A stretch of 64,000 nt of DNA from Pseudomonas poae (lineage in GTDB: Bacteria; Pseudomonadota; Gammaproteobacteria; Pseudomonadales; Pseudomonadaceae). Each line of letters begins with the position of its first letter. Position 1 is the first letter of the stretch. Below are positions 17,401 to 25,528 of the stretch, one piece after another. The stretch spans positions 147,621 to 211,620 of the forward strand of contig NZ_JYLI01000011.1 of assembly GCF_001439785.1 (NCBI RefSeq), given 5' to 3'. A program made the position numbers and the translations under genes. A model generated the notes under the pieces. It was not told where the DNA came from. It saw only the letters and a program-made list of their open reading frames with translations, and did no database searches.

Positions 17401-17541
17401 TCAACCCAATACCTCCTCAAAAGCCATTACGATAGCTTTAAGCTGCACCTTAGTCAACATCAATGAATCCGGGCTCTCTGCCAATGAAATATTACCGTAG
17501 CCCGTCGTCGCCCCAAAGTTTGCAAAGGTGCAACTCGTTGC
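17401..17541 (-). pseudogene. Possible C-terminal gene remnant next to the island border
   Basis: An open frame without a start at its head reads toward the tRNA-like end. It ends SPDSLMLTKVQLKAIVMAFE and then EVLG before a TGA; an ATG is present only 19 codons before the stop. The helical, codon-like pattern suggests the tail of a truncated gene, but no family is recognised. Confidence 0.25.
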
Positions 17542-17560
17542 ATGTTAAGCGTTGCACCTT
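17525..17560. repeat. Inverted repeat at the island border
   Basis: AAGGTGCAAC and GTTGCACCTT are perfect 10-bp arms separated by 16 bases; the loop begins with an inner GTTGC that can also pair. It could be a recombinase arm or repressor site. TGCACCTTA recurs about 100 bp to the left. Confidence 0.5.
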
Positions 17561-18188
17561 AACGAGGGGAGAAACTCAGGACAAAATACCTGAGCCAAGC
17601 CCGCCACCCGGTTCGGTCTGACGATCACTTGCGGTACTTTGCAGTCTCAGAGCGTGCTCGCATGAGGAGGCGGCTCCCAGAGTTGGAGGATCAGCATTGT
17701 GAAACTCTATGCTCACCGGCTGCCCACCGCATCGTAACCTCACCAAGGACTTGATCTACCGAAACACTACTCAAGTCACCACTCATGCTCTGCAATCGCT
17801 AACTCCACATTTTGTAATTTCGGCGTCGGTCTTTTACGGAAACTCGCACAATGGATAACCGGCCTCCGCTATAAATATAAATTGTTGACCGCCACTCAAT
17901 TCAAAAGCAAAAGCCATCAACAAACTTTTAATCAATTGCATTCGAGGTAATCGCTGAGCAGCAACAACACTTAAAACTTAAGCAAAAAATAAAGTCCCCG
18001 CCACTAGAACTATACCGAAAAGCCAATAAAAAAAGCCGTGCCAGAAACTTTCTAAAAACTACAAAATCAAATTAAGAGTCTACTTTTAATATACTGTTAA
18101 AAGATTACCATACGCCGAGAAAAGTGCAAAAATACCTTGACGTCAGCGCAGCCACTCCTCTTAAATGGCAGCCCTCTCATGACGGTTA
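17561..18188. other. AT-rich intergenic stretch, no gene seen
   Basis: About 630 bases upstream of the recombinase gene with no credible coding frame. The right half is strongly AT-rich and contains TTTTAATATACTGTTAAAAG, which could be a promoter or a protein-binding palindrome (CTTTTAA-like and TTAAAAG arms). No RNA gene is recognised. Confidence 0.4.
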
Positions 18189-18191
18189 TTG

Positions 18192-18737
18192 ATGATGAGT
18201 CAAACAAAAGAAGATATGCAAAGCAAAGCGACCAGGCCTTTTAGTCGAGGTGAGCTGATGCAAATAAAAGAAACTCTCGAACAGAAAGGCTCGCTTACAG
18301 ACCGGTTACTTTTCTCCCTAATGCTCACAGGCATGAGGCCCAGCGAATATTTGCCGATCAAATCGCGAGACTTAGTGCTTGGAGTCGAGAAAACAGTAAA
18401 CTTCAGAGCAGTTTCACTGCCAAAGCAAGACATAGATCTTGCAGTAGAGATACTGAACCTGAGGAACAGCTCAAAGAACGACTACATTTTTCCCAGCGGC
18501 TCAGTTTCAAACTCTCCGATGAAGCCTGAAGAACTTCGTAAGAAGCTTGTGAGCTGGCTGAAGGCTGCGAACGTAAGCCATGGTGGACGCTCGCCACACG
18601 TCGTACGTCGTTCGGTAATTATAGCTAAGGCAGAAGCGGCGATGCAGGTATTCAAGCGTTTCAATCCTGCCATGGGCACAATCAGCCGGAACATGACCCA
18701 TCACTACGCTATCAACAAGCGCCCGCCGCAAAACTAA
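18192..18737 (+). CDS. Small tyrosine recombinase (integrase-like)
   Basis: A 181-aa protein that contains only the catalytic domain of the tyrosine recombinase family, the size of FimB/FimE-type enzymes. Catalytic box I is TGMRPSE (arginine) near residue 55. Box II is SPHVVRRS (H-x-x-R) near residue 137. The end carries MTHHYAI with a candidate histidine and nucleophile tyrosine. The order and spacing fit an active site, though the N-terminal core-binding domain is missing. It lies just inside the tRNA-end-like border and reads into the island. It could be the integrase of a small element, an inversion switch or a shortened relic. Three adjacent start codons exist; the first ATG is used. Confidence 0.65.
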   Translation: MMSQTKEDMQSKATRPFSRGELMQIKETLEQKGSLTDRLLFSLMLTGMRPSEYLPIKSRDLVLGVEKTVNFRAVSLPKQDIDLAVEILNLRNSSKNDYIFPSGSVSNSPMKPEELRKKLVSWLKAANVSHGGRSPHVVRRSVIIAKAEAAMQVFKRFNPAMGTISRNMTHHYAINKRPPQN

Positions 18738-18926
18738 TACGAACAGTGAAAGGGCTAGACCGGGTCAAGCTTTTAAGCTTAAGGAATAGTCTTTAGTGGG
18801 GCTTACCTACCCGAAATTCTTGCCGAAAGACACCTGACAAGTTAGTCAATTGCCCACACCCCAAAAAATGGCGTCTTTCGCACCTCATAGCCCTGTTACG
18901 CCTACGCCTTAACTAAGAAGAAATGA

Positions 18927-19397
18927 ATGAACAACCAACAAGCTGATTTAACTTTCGGACAGCCGTCACGAGGGAGACTGAATCCAACCAACCTGCTTCC
19001 ATTTGAGCAATATGAAAACAACTGTGATATACCGCCCGAATGGATCGATCTTGAAGACGTTGAGTTAATCTGGTGGATTGTTGCCTCTAGAATTAGCAAG
19101 AAAGAGCTTAGAAATCGTTTAAGAAAGATTTCGGACAGCTACCAAGATTGCGGTTGTTTCGCATTCGCTGTAGTTGCGGACAGAGACGGTCGCGGGCGCT
19201 ACCCCAGAGGGGTTGTCAATACTCTCAAATCAATTCTGAAACCACGCAAGCTGATGTGGCGGCACCCCACGGAAGATGTTCTCCGCATCCAAATGGTGAT
19301 CTGGCATTTATGCATCTCTGCTGCGCTTGATTGGTGCCCTACTGAAGTTCTACCAATGAGACTTCAAAGCCTTAAATTTGAAAAAGCTTTGGACTGA
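18927..19397 (+). CDS. Hypothetical protein (156 aa)
   Basis: I do not recognise this protein. It is soluble, opens MNNQQADLTFGQPSRGRLNP, and has a central helical, charged part (SKKELRNRLRKISDSY) followed by a cysteine pair and GRGRYPRGVVNTLKSILKPR. AAGAAG upstream is a weak ribosome binding site. It follows the recombinase in the same direction after 190 bp and may belong to the same mobile unit. Confidence 0.5.
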   Translation: MNNQQADLTFGQPSRGRLNPTNLLPFEQYENNCDIPPEWIDLEDVELIWWIVASRISKKELRNRLRKISDSYQDCGCFAFAVVADRDGRGRYPRGVVNTLKSILKPRKLMWRHPTEDVLRIQMVIWHLCISAALDWCPTEVLPMRLQSLKFEKALD

Positions 19398-19683
19398 GAA
19401 TTGTAGAAGGCTAGATCGATATTTTCATAAAACGAAATCTTGCGGATCGTCGACACGGCAGACGTTCCTAGCCGCACTCTTCTTGACTCAAGCACCTCGA
19501 ACTATCGGTAGCTTCTGGGAAAACCATTCCCTCGTTTCTTTAGACGCTATACCAATGATAAAGCATCAAAATACCACAGCAAATTCTGCCGCTAACTTCC
19601 AGCCATTACCAATCGATGTCTCGGCGCGCCACAGTGACGCCCCACATATAAATTGAAAATCCTTCGCCAAAACGGTATCCGAC
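19398..19683. other. No credible gene between two hypothetical genes
   Basis: About 290 bases. One 92-codon frame crosses it but overlaps the preceding gene, begins with a random-looking composition and has no ribosome binding site, so it is not called. Nothing else is seen. Confidence 0.4.
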
Positions 19684-20314
19684 ATGATTTATTCCCGCTG
19701 GCTTTATACCGAACATGAGCAGCCTCACAACGATGATGGTGAGGGCGCGTACACGATTTTTTCTACAAAGCAGTTATTCGGCTGTTGACTGCATGCCACT
19801 CGAGGTCGTGTGCATTCAGAGATTCGTAGTGCTCTGGGAAGGACAACCTGACACAAGGGTGATCGATTTGATCGAGCAGTCTATTACCTTGGCAGTTCTC
19901 TCCCCCGTGAAGCTTTTGCATGCGTCCAAAGGGACGCTTGTCGTGGTGTATGACTCCATGTTTGTCGGTGTGACTTATAAGTTGTTTCACCTCGCCTGGG
20001 CGAAAATTGCTGCCGGCGCGTTGTATGAGAATTGGACTGTCCTTCTAGTCAAAGATAAGGATGTCGGACGTGGCGTTGATGGAGGCAGGATTTTCAGACA
20101 TTTTGCTCGTGACATCCTAGACAACAGCAAAGTCGGAATCGCTGAATTTACGCGTGATATGTTCCTTTTCAAAGATGACTGGTCGCCTGAAAATATCTAC
20201 GGGCCGTCTCCTGCCGTGGAAGCGGACGCCTCCTCAGAGCAGCAGAGACATGAGCCAGACCTGTTCGACGATGACTTGGATTCGTGGCGCCAGTCGGCCA
20301 AGGCGTGCGACTGA
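19684..20314 (+). pseudogene. Hypothetical gene, probably frameshifted near its 5' end
   Basis: Two overlapping frames look like one protein. The first, from an ATG after a plausible upstream region, reads MIYSRWLYTEHEQPHNDDGE and stops at TGA after 34 codons. The second frame covers the rest (open from 19715, first internal ATG at 19793) with PLEVVCIQRFVVLWEG, LVVVYDSMFVGVTYKLFHLA and an acidic tail (DLFDDDLDSW). The natural start in the second frame is poor, which favours a frameshift around 19780. If there is no frameshift, the protein would be about 174-199 aa. The family is not recognised. Confidence 0.4.
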
Positions 20315-20383
20315 ACCGCGAGACAAGGTGAAGGATCGGTAGCAAGGACGACGTTCTAAATGTTCGAGCGGTAAAACCTTAAT

Positions 20384-20776
20384 ATGTCTCGCCAACAGCA
20401 ACAGCTACTGATGGCATGGAACAAGCAGTTTCCCGTTACGCCCTGGGATCAGGAGCGAAATAAACGTGTCACCGCGATCACGGGGCATCCCAATCCTTTC
20501 GTGACTAAAGAACGGAGTTGGACTCAAGGCTATAAGCCGGTGGGTGACGGAGTGTTCATCGGCATTACGGCAAAGTCGGCGCAATCACCAAAAACAACAA
20601 CCGCATCACGCTCTGAGTCAGCCGGGTACATCATTGGCAATAGTAAAAGCCACGTTTACCATCTACCTGAAGGTTGCCCAAGCTACGACAAGGTGTCCTC
20701 GAAGAACCAGGTAACCTTCGACTCAGAATCCGCTGCTAAATCTGCGGGCTACCGAAAGGCAGGGAACTGTAAATGA
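20384..20776 (+). pseudogene. Endonuclease I (EndA/NucM) C-terminal fragment with Ada-like 'sunset' zinc domain
   Basis: The first 40 residues (LLMAWNKQFPVTPWDQERNK, then RVTAITGHPNPFV) match the C-terminal end of EndA/NucM secreted endonucleases, after the active site. The last 45 residues carry a short domain, IGNSKSHVYHLPEGCPSY, ending AGYRKAGNC, known as the Ada-like or 'sunset' metal-binding domain that is often appended to such nucleases. The signal peptide and catalytic HNH-like part are missing, and a stop codon lies just upstream of the ATG, so this is an N-terminally truncated nuclease. Whether the remaining piece is made is unknown. Confidence 0.65.
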
Positions 20777-20789
20777 AACAGCAGACTGA

Positions 20790-21248
20790 ATGACCACGAC
20801 AAAAGAATCCACTGCCCCGTTCTTACAATCCGGCGACACGGCAGTTCTCTTCGACGGCACATGCAAGCTCTGCAACGGGTGGGCTAGGTTCATCATCCAC
20901 TATGACAAGGCTCACCGAATTCAGCTCGCTGCGGTTCAGTCGCCTGAGGGCCAAGAGCTTTTGAGGTGGGCCGGACTGCCGCAGGACAAATTCAACACCA
21001 TTGTTCTCATCTCAAACAACAAGGTGTCCATACGTTCTGAGGCGATGTTCGAAATTTTAGGTCGCCTAAATGCCCCGTGGCGCTGGCTCACTGCTGCACG
21101 TGTTGTACCAGCAGCCATGCGAGATTGGATGTACGACAAAATCGCGGTAAATCGCTATCGGTTGTTTGGTCAGTACGACTCCACCCACCTTCCAGCGGCA
21201 GATCACGATAAGCGCTTTTTGAAAGCAAACGTCGCAGTGGTTCACTAG
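20790..21248 (+). CDS. DCC-family thiol-disulfide oxidoreductase (DUF393)
   Basis: A 152-aa cytoplasmic protein with the hallmark FDGTCKLCNGW near residue 23, the D-x-x-C-x-x-C-N motif of the DCC/YuxK family. Later signatures are FIIHYDKAHRIQLAAVQSPE, SEAMFEILGRL and the ending VNRYRLFGQYDS. The family has a thioredoxin-like fold and is assumed to do thiol-disulfide exchange; its physiological partners are unknown. It begins 13 bases after the endonuclease fragment and is probably co-transcribed with it. The length is slightly above the usual 130-140 aa. Confidence 0.85.
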   Translation: MTTTKESTAPFLQSGDTAVLFDGTCKLCNGWARFIIHYDKAHRIQLAAVQSPEGQELLRWAGLPQDKFNTIVLISNNKVSIRSEAMFEILGRLNAPWRWLTAARVVPAAMRDWMYDKIAVNRYRLFGQYDSTHLPAADHDKRFLKANVAVVH

Positions 21249-21468
21249 ACCTCAGATTCAGGCGTCAGGGTCGGTGATATATGATCGAACGCATGGTCTT
21301 TTCGTTATCCGCTTTACACACAACACGAATGCCTTCTATTGCTGAAGGGGGCATTCGCGTCCCTGCAGCATCTGAACAAAAAATCCTCGCTCCAGCTCAA
21401 GTTTCACCAAAACACACCGTTTTCAATTGTATATACACGGTGAGAAATCAGCCTTGACCCAATCAATG

Positions 21469-21765
21469 TCTTCATCCATTCAGATTCTGCGGGGAGCGAT
21501 ATCGTTTCCCGAGACGATCCTGGGCAACCGTCAGCGGAGAACCTGGGAACGACTGATAAGTTACATTGAGTCATCCGACTCACCTTCCGCATTCGATAAA
21601 GCAGCATCCTACATCGAAGGCTATGTGCACGCGCTTGTCGACAGCGACCAGATCCACGTTTCTATCGAACGAGATCTGTTGATCATCGAAACGGTCGACG
21701 CTTGGCGATGCACCCGTATTGAATCGAAAACTTCGCCTTATCTGAACGCCCCAGGAAAACCATGA
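21469..21765 (+). CDS. Hypothetical protein, partner of a DUF262 gene
   Basis: A 98-aa soluble protein, unrecognised. It reads MSSSIQILRGAISFPETILG, then a helical middle (AFDKAASYIEGYVHALVD) and a beta-like end (IHVSIERDLLIIETVDAW). Its stop overlaps the start of the next gene in an ATGA arrangement, so the two are translationally coupled. A longer start 14 codons upstream is possible. The tight link suggests an accessory or antitoxin-like role to the DUF262 protein, but this is inference only. Confidence 0.6.
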   Translation, partial: SSSIQILRGAISFPETILGNRQRRTWERLISYIESSDSPSAFDKAASYIEGYVHALVDSDQIHVSIERDLLIIETVDAWRCTRIESKTSPYLNAPGKP

Positions 21766-22364
21766 CTTCCATTTTTAAACGCTACGCCGACGGCGGAACA
21801 TCAGACATGCACATCAAGATGCCTCAGCGTCTTCTGCCCACGACCGTCAGTCATTGTCCCCTCGAGGTCTTAGTGGGCCATTTGGAAAAGTATCTCTTAG
21901 ACCCCTCCTCCGCTCGTGAACATTTTCCATGGGCTGCGCGGTTCGTTATGGGCATGCCCGTTCCAAACTGGGCGCGTGGACTGGAGTGGAACCTCGGTCA
22001 GAAGTCTCGCTTCATCTCCGCAGTATGGTCAGGCGGGGATCTGGGAAGCTACCTCACAAATGACTGGTACGAGCCAGTGATCGGTAGCAGGGCATTGGCC
22101 GTAAACAGTGAAATTTTGATTGATGGCCAGCAACGTCTGCACAGCCTGGAAGAGTATCTCCTCGACCGTTTGGCAATTCCTGATGCACAGGGACAACCAA
22201 GGATTTGGTCTGAGCTTGGCAACGGCGAAAGGAAACGCTTTCTGTCGACGATCTTTACCCATGTCAGGGTGTCGTCTGGTGACGAGGTGGCATTGCGCAG
22301 GACATACGATCTTTGCGCACTGGGCGTAGTGCCTCGGTCATTTGATCAACGAGCTGTTCGGTAA
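21762..22364 (+). CDS. DUF262 family protein (ParB/Srx-like fold)
   Basis: A 200-aa protein with the DUF262 hallmark ILIDGQQRLHSLEEYLLDRL near residue 117; the DGQQR motif is the nucleotide-binding or nuclease-like core shared with GmrSD-type type IV restriction enzymes. Upstream conserved segments are NWARGLEWNLGQKSRFISAV and GGDLGSYLTNDWYEP. Only the N-terminal domain is present and there is no DUF1524 HNH half, as in the short standalone members of about 200 aa. It is coupled to the 98-aa gene before it. A defence-related role fits the island, but is not shown. Confidence 0.75.
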   Translation: MTSIFKRYADGGTSDMHIKMPQRLLPTTVSHCPLEVLVGHLEKYLLDPSSAREHFPWAARFVMGMPVPNWARGLEWNLGQKSRFISAVWSGGDLGSYLTNDWYEPVIGSRALAVNSEILIDGQQRLHSLEEYLLDRLAIPDAQGQPRIWSELGNGERKRFLSTIFTHVRVSSGDEVALRRTYDLCALGVVPRSFDQRAVR

Positions 22365-22374
22365 CTTTTAATCA

Positions 22375-22500
22375 AGGCGGTCGGGCGTATCCCTTCGGGA
22401 TCGGCTGTCGTAAACCGAGCACCGCTGCGCTGGGTCTCGGCCCTTCGGGCTTCCATCCTTACGCTCTTCGACCATCCTGGCCCGCGCGCTCCGCTTGCAG
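22375..22500. repeat. Dispersed intergenic repeat, copy 1 of 3
   Basis: A block of about 125 bp that recurs at 41.8 and 44.6 kb. Shared elements in order are GGCGTAnCC, CTTCGGG, a GGCTGnnGTnAACC block, CTCGGCCCTTCGGGC, CATCCTnACG and CGCGCTCCGCTTGC. CCCTTCGGG-type hairpins occur within it. It starts 10 bases after the DUF262 stop. Confidence 0.7.
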
Positions 22501-22585
22501 AGCGATCCGACTCACCTTCTTACTTGGACATCGGCTACCGCTCCCACATACTGCTGAGCATCCGATTAAAGATGAGGCCGGGCAA

Positions 22586-22777
22586 ATGGGTTGGCTATTT
22601 TGGAAAGACAAGCGCCCCGCGTGGGTTCAGGCGGAAGAACGGGAATTCATCAAGGCTGCGAACCGCTTAAAGACGCTTCAGGTCACGCCTCGTGGTGGCA
22701 TGAGGATTGACCCTGAAGAGATTCGAGACCAGATTGTTGCCGCCCGTGAGCTGTATAAAGGCTTGGTTAAGAAATAG
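22586..22777 (+). CDS. Small hypothetical protein (63 aa)
   Basis: A compact charged protein: MGWLFWKDKRPAWVQAEERE, a helical stretch, then GGMRIDPEEIRDQIVAARE and a lysine-rich end. Tryptophan-rich start and even helix pattern look like a real small protein. It follows the dispersed repeat with a weak ribosome binding site. Unrecognised. Confidence 0.45.
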   Translation: MGWLFWKDKRPAWVQAEEREFIKAANRLKTLQVTPRGGMRIDPEEIRDQIVAARELYKGLVKK

Positions 22778-23084
22778 CTTTCGCTAAGGATCAACCACCA
22801 ATCGGTGCAGATAAAGGCCCGCGATTCAGCTACAAAACGTCCACGACCTAAAGCCATACCACGGCAGGAACAGCTCGGCGGCTTTCCGAAAACTGGTCTG
22901 CCTCCCCCGCCTGCTTACACAGAGATTTGATCCTGTCGCCTAGATCAGCCTTTCGTGCTCTAGGTCGTAGCAACCTCATCCGGAATCCGCAGCTATGTTT
23001 CGGTTAGCCTTCCATATCGCAGTGCTACATTCTGTGCTGAGACATCTCGTGCATCGCGCCGGGGTAGACATATAGGAAGCGCCA
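22778..23084. other. Intergenic stretch, no gene seen
   Basis: About 300 bases with no convincing reading frame, RNA or repeat. The only clear signal is GGAAG before the next start codon. Confidence 0.4.
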
Positions 23085-24011
23085 ATGCTTAAGAAAGCGA
23101 TCAAATTTCTCCGCGACTCTCTACTGGAGGACTTCGGCCAGCCGGCGACCCTGATAAACTTGCTTCGTGCAGACGTCGGCCTGAACAGGCACTTGGTCGA
23201 GCATCGAAAGGGTATCAGCGCAAGCGAAGTGGTGCGTTGGAACGACTTTGGCGACTTGGGGTACGAGACAAGTCGGATGTACCGGCGGAGGCTCAATGGA
23301 TGGACACGCTCCCCTGGATCCTATCAAAACTACGCCTCGACCAGCCTAGTCCGAGAGGATCTTCTCAGCTTGGGTACAGTTAGGGAGATCAAGCGATGGA
23401 ACTGTGATATTCAGCAGGTCGACGGCTTTTCCGCATCGAAGTCAGAGCTGCGCAGGTTCAAAAGCATGGACGCCTTGGTTGAGCGCAACTCCCAGCCAAT
23501 GATCACACCTGTTACCCAAGAAAAGCTTGAAGAGAATCTCCGATGGGACGAGATCCGGATCATCTCAAGAGAAGATCACGATTACTTCTCCACTTGGGAA
23601 TGGGACGGACGAGTGTTCTTGATCAACAGCGGAGGCTCCCACCACTTCGCAGCGGCCAAGTACATCGCGAAACGGATCGGGGTCAACGTCCCACTCACAG
23701 GGCGGTATAAGGTTTACGGAATTAATCAGGTCGCCTTGGCGAGCCTAAGACGCGATTTCGACATGTTTGTGTTGTCATGGCACTGCAAACAGCAAATGGA
23801 CTTTCACCGAGCCATGCAGAGGTTTGAGGCGACATACTACTGGAAGGATCTCCCACGTCCATACACTGACCAGGCGGCGATATTCCTGCCTAAAGCGGAG
23901 AAGCGCGCTGGGAAGGTATCTGAGGTACTGCGTGAGGCTGGGTTTCAGGATTTAGGCCTTTACCTCCAGAAGCTGGCTAATGCTACGGGTCATCATGTCC
24001 CGGTCGTCTAG
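23085..24011 (+). CDS. Hypothetical protein (308 aa), possibly DUF6685 family
   Basis: A soluble 308-aa protein that opens MLKKAIKFLRDSLLEDFGQP. A conserved-looking core reads REDHDYFSTWEWDGRVFLIN followed by SGGSHHFAAAKYIAKRIG, with a notable SGGSHH motif; I associate it with the Pseudomonas DUF6685 proteins, from memory only. No membrane segment or classical enzyme motif is visible. GGAAG lies 7 bases before the ATG. It is convergent with, and overlaps by 29 bases, the minus-strand gene to its right. Function unknown. Confidence 0.6.
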   Translation: MLKKAIKFLRDSLLEDFGQPATLINLLRADVGLNRHLVEHRKGISASEVVRWNDFGDLGYETSRMYRRRLNGWTRSPGSYQNYASTSLVREDLLSLGTVREIKRWNCDIQQVDGFSASKSELRRFKSMDALVERNSQPMITPVTQEKLEENLRWDEIRIISREDHDYFSTWEWDGRVFLINSGGSHHFAAAKYIAKRIGVNVPLTGRYKVYGINQVALASLRRDFDMFVLSWHCKQQMDFHRAMQRFEATYYWKDLPRPYTDQAAIFLPKAEKRAGKVSEVLREAGFQDLGLYLQKLANATGHHVPVV

Positions 24012-24390
24012 CAGCCCTATGTGCATATAAATGCCGCATTTCAGCCTGCCATTGAGTCAGAAATTTGTCCCAGTCATAGGCGTACGGGCCATCGACCAGG
24101 CGCGTCGAGCCGGTGCTCGCTTGCAGAAAGCGCTCACGCCATGGCTGGGGAATACCTGCCTCGCGCACAATGCTGATACCGGAACTGTGGCGTTCAATCA
24201 GAACTGCTTTGCGGACAGCATCGATATCGAGGCCTGGATGACTACGGTTTAAGTCGACGCGCTCTTGGTCTTCAATGCCGTCTAGAACATCCAGAATCGC
24301 GGCTGCCTTCGGATCACCTGGGATCAGGTGCGACAGTGTCCATAGTGCTTTGCGCCTGGCAGACTCACGCGTACGAAGATCATCATTCAT
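23983..24390 (-). CDS. Hypothetical protein, paralogue of the 41.4-kb gene
   Basis: A 135-aa protein, unrecognised as a family, but clearly homologous to the minus-strand gene at 41388-41783. Shared stretches include RRKALWTLSHLIPGD/RRRALWALASLRPGD, IPQPWRERFLQAS/IPQPWRERFYQAS and GSTRLVDGPYAYDWDKFL. Its start lies inside the last codons of the exonuclease gene (ATGAATGA), so the two are co-translated. The tail is histidine and arginine rich. The repeated presence of this family in one island suggests a function linked to defence or nucleic acids, without direct evidence. Confidence 0.7.
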   Translation of the reverse strand: MNDDLRTRESARRKALWTLSHLIPGDPKAAAILDVLDGIEDQERVDLNRSHPGLDIDAVRKAVLIERHSSGISIVREAGIPQPWRERFLQASTGSTRLVDGPYAYDWDKFLTQWQAEMRHLYAHRAARRPGHDDP

Positions 24391-24886
24391 GTTCAGTGCC
24401 TCGATATGAACCGGCAGTCAGTCGACGGTAAAGGTCGGCTAAGAGGCGAGCATCCAGCAGCGCGTGATGTGGAAGTTCTGGGAGCGTTATGTTGCCAATA
24501 TCATCCGCTTGGAGATGCCTGAATATCAGGATCAGGTTGGTTGCGCGATTTACCACATTTGCTGGCCAACGATGATTTACGTACGCCAACTGGCAGAACA
24601 GATCCCAGTCCCAGTCCGGAGCGTCCGAGCAAACCTCAAGGGGGCCTTCCAGGTTGCTCAGGAAAGCAAGTAGTGAGGATTGGGCTTCGACCAAGGTTTT
24701 CCCGTGCTCAGCCAGGTCGAGCAGGGGTAGGACGTTGTGGATCACGAAGTCGCTGCAGTCTCCCACTTGGTAGGTGTCTGTGAGTTCAACGTAGTATTCG
24801 TGGCCGGCCTCGGACACGAGTGCCAGCGAAATCAACTTCGTGTCCCGGTTGAGCTGGGTGAACTCGCAATCCAAAAATAGCTTCAT
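24383..24886 (-). CDS. DEDDh-type 3'-5' exoribonuclease (Rv2179c-like)
   Basis: A 167-aa nuclease of the DEDD exonuclease superfamily. MKLFLDCEFTQLNRDTKLIS at the start supplies the first D-x-E pair. APDWDWDLF supplies the middle aspartate. HHALLDARLLADLYRR gives the last histidine-aspartate block. This arrangement matches the Rv2179c-like 3'-5' exoribonuclease family. The ATG is fixed by a strong GAGGAGGGG ribosome binding site; the longer frame upstream lacks one. The paralogue-family gene overlaps its end, forming a two-gene operon. Target RNA or DNA unknown. Confidence 0.8.
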   Translation of the reverse strand: MKLFLDCEFTQLNRDTKLISLALVSEAGHEYYVELTDTYQVGDCSDFVIHNVLPLLDLAEHGKTLVEAQSSLLAFLSNLEGPLEVCSDAPDWDWDLFCQLAYVNHRWPANVVNRATNLILIFRHLQADDIGNITLPELPHHALLDARLLADLYRRLTAGSYRGTEHE

Positions 24887-24966
24887 CCCCTCCTCCCCTG
24901 TGAGTACCTGGTTCATGTCTGCCCGTGTAGCTTTGGTAAAACGATCAAAACCAGCTGGTTTCTTTT

Positions 24967-25089
24967 ATGACTTTAACCGATTGCCCTGACGAGTCTATGC
25001 CTGCACTCACAGCAAGGGAGGTTTGCCGGGTGCTGCGCGATACCATCTTCGGGCGGCGCGTGATATTTATCGACTTCAAAAGAAATTAG
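24967..25089 (+). pseudogene. DUF7693-type gene, truncated relic
   Basis: A 40-codon frame that reads MTLTDCPDESMPALTAREVC, then RVLRDTIFGRRV, and ends in an unrelated tail. The LTAREV...LR..IFGRR block is the same as LSAREVSQVLREVIFGRRA in the C-terminal domain of the histidine-phosphatase-like protein at 43.5-44.6 kb. The rest of that domain (WDEIYAGHF and the NDCD..DYC part) is missing. It is therefore the 5' stump of a small gene of that family. Confidence 0.6.
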
Positions 25090-25528
25090 CGATCAGATCA
25101 TCGAAGCGCATGATCAGATCAAAGTGCTTGTGCGCAAATAGCTCGAATTGATCAAACCTACCCAATAGCTAAAGCGGTTCACGTGAGCACGCGCAGGACT
25201 CAATCACGCAGTGATGGCCTGCCATGCAACCGAAGCGCTTCAGCCCGCACGGGCCGAAAACTTGAGGATGACCGCCCGGAGGGCCAAAACCTGGTGCAGC
25301 GAAGGCTTGGTTCACGCCAGCCGAGCCCGAATGGTCAAGTTCAAAAAGAAGCGATGAGGATTACCGATGGACTAGGAGGCAGGATGGTCGCCGAACGTTT
25401 TATGAAGCAGGCTCTGCATCGTCACTGAAGCAGGGCCTTGGAAAGTGCTCTCAACTGCTGATATCGAATCGAATAGGATTGATGTGAGCAACACTCGTGC
25501 CGTGGCCCCAGAACAGCTGAACCAGTGT
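25090..25528. other. Intergenic stretch with weak frames only
   Basis: About 440 bases. A short frame near the left ends SDQIIEAHDQIKVLVRK and contains a doubled GATCAGATCA, perhaps the tail of another lost gene. Two overlapping arginine-rich frames of 47 and 81 codons lie in 25.18-25.43 kb; neither has a ribosome binding site or a known domain. Nothing is called. Confidence 0.35.

Noticed and set aside
21762..22364. DUF262 gene truncated by the dispersed repeat after it
   Set aside because: The protein length of about 200 aa fits the short standalone members of the family, so truncation is not needed to explain its end.
25183..25428. An arginine-rich frame of 81 codons between the DUF7693 stump and the CHAT gene
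   Set aside because: No ribosome binding site, no domain-like sequence and an overlapping alternative frame of 47 codons that is equally weak.
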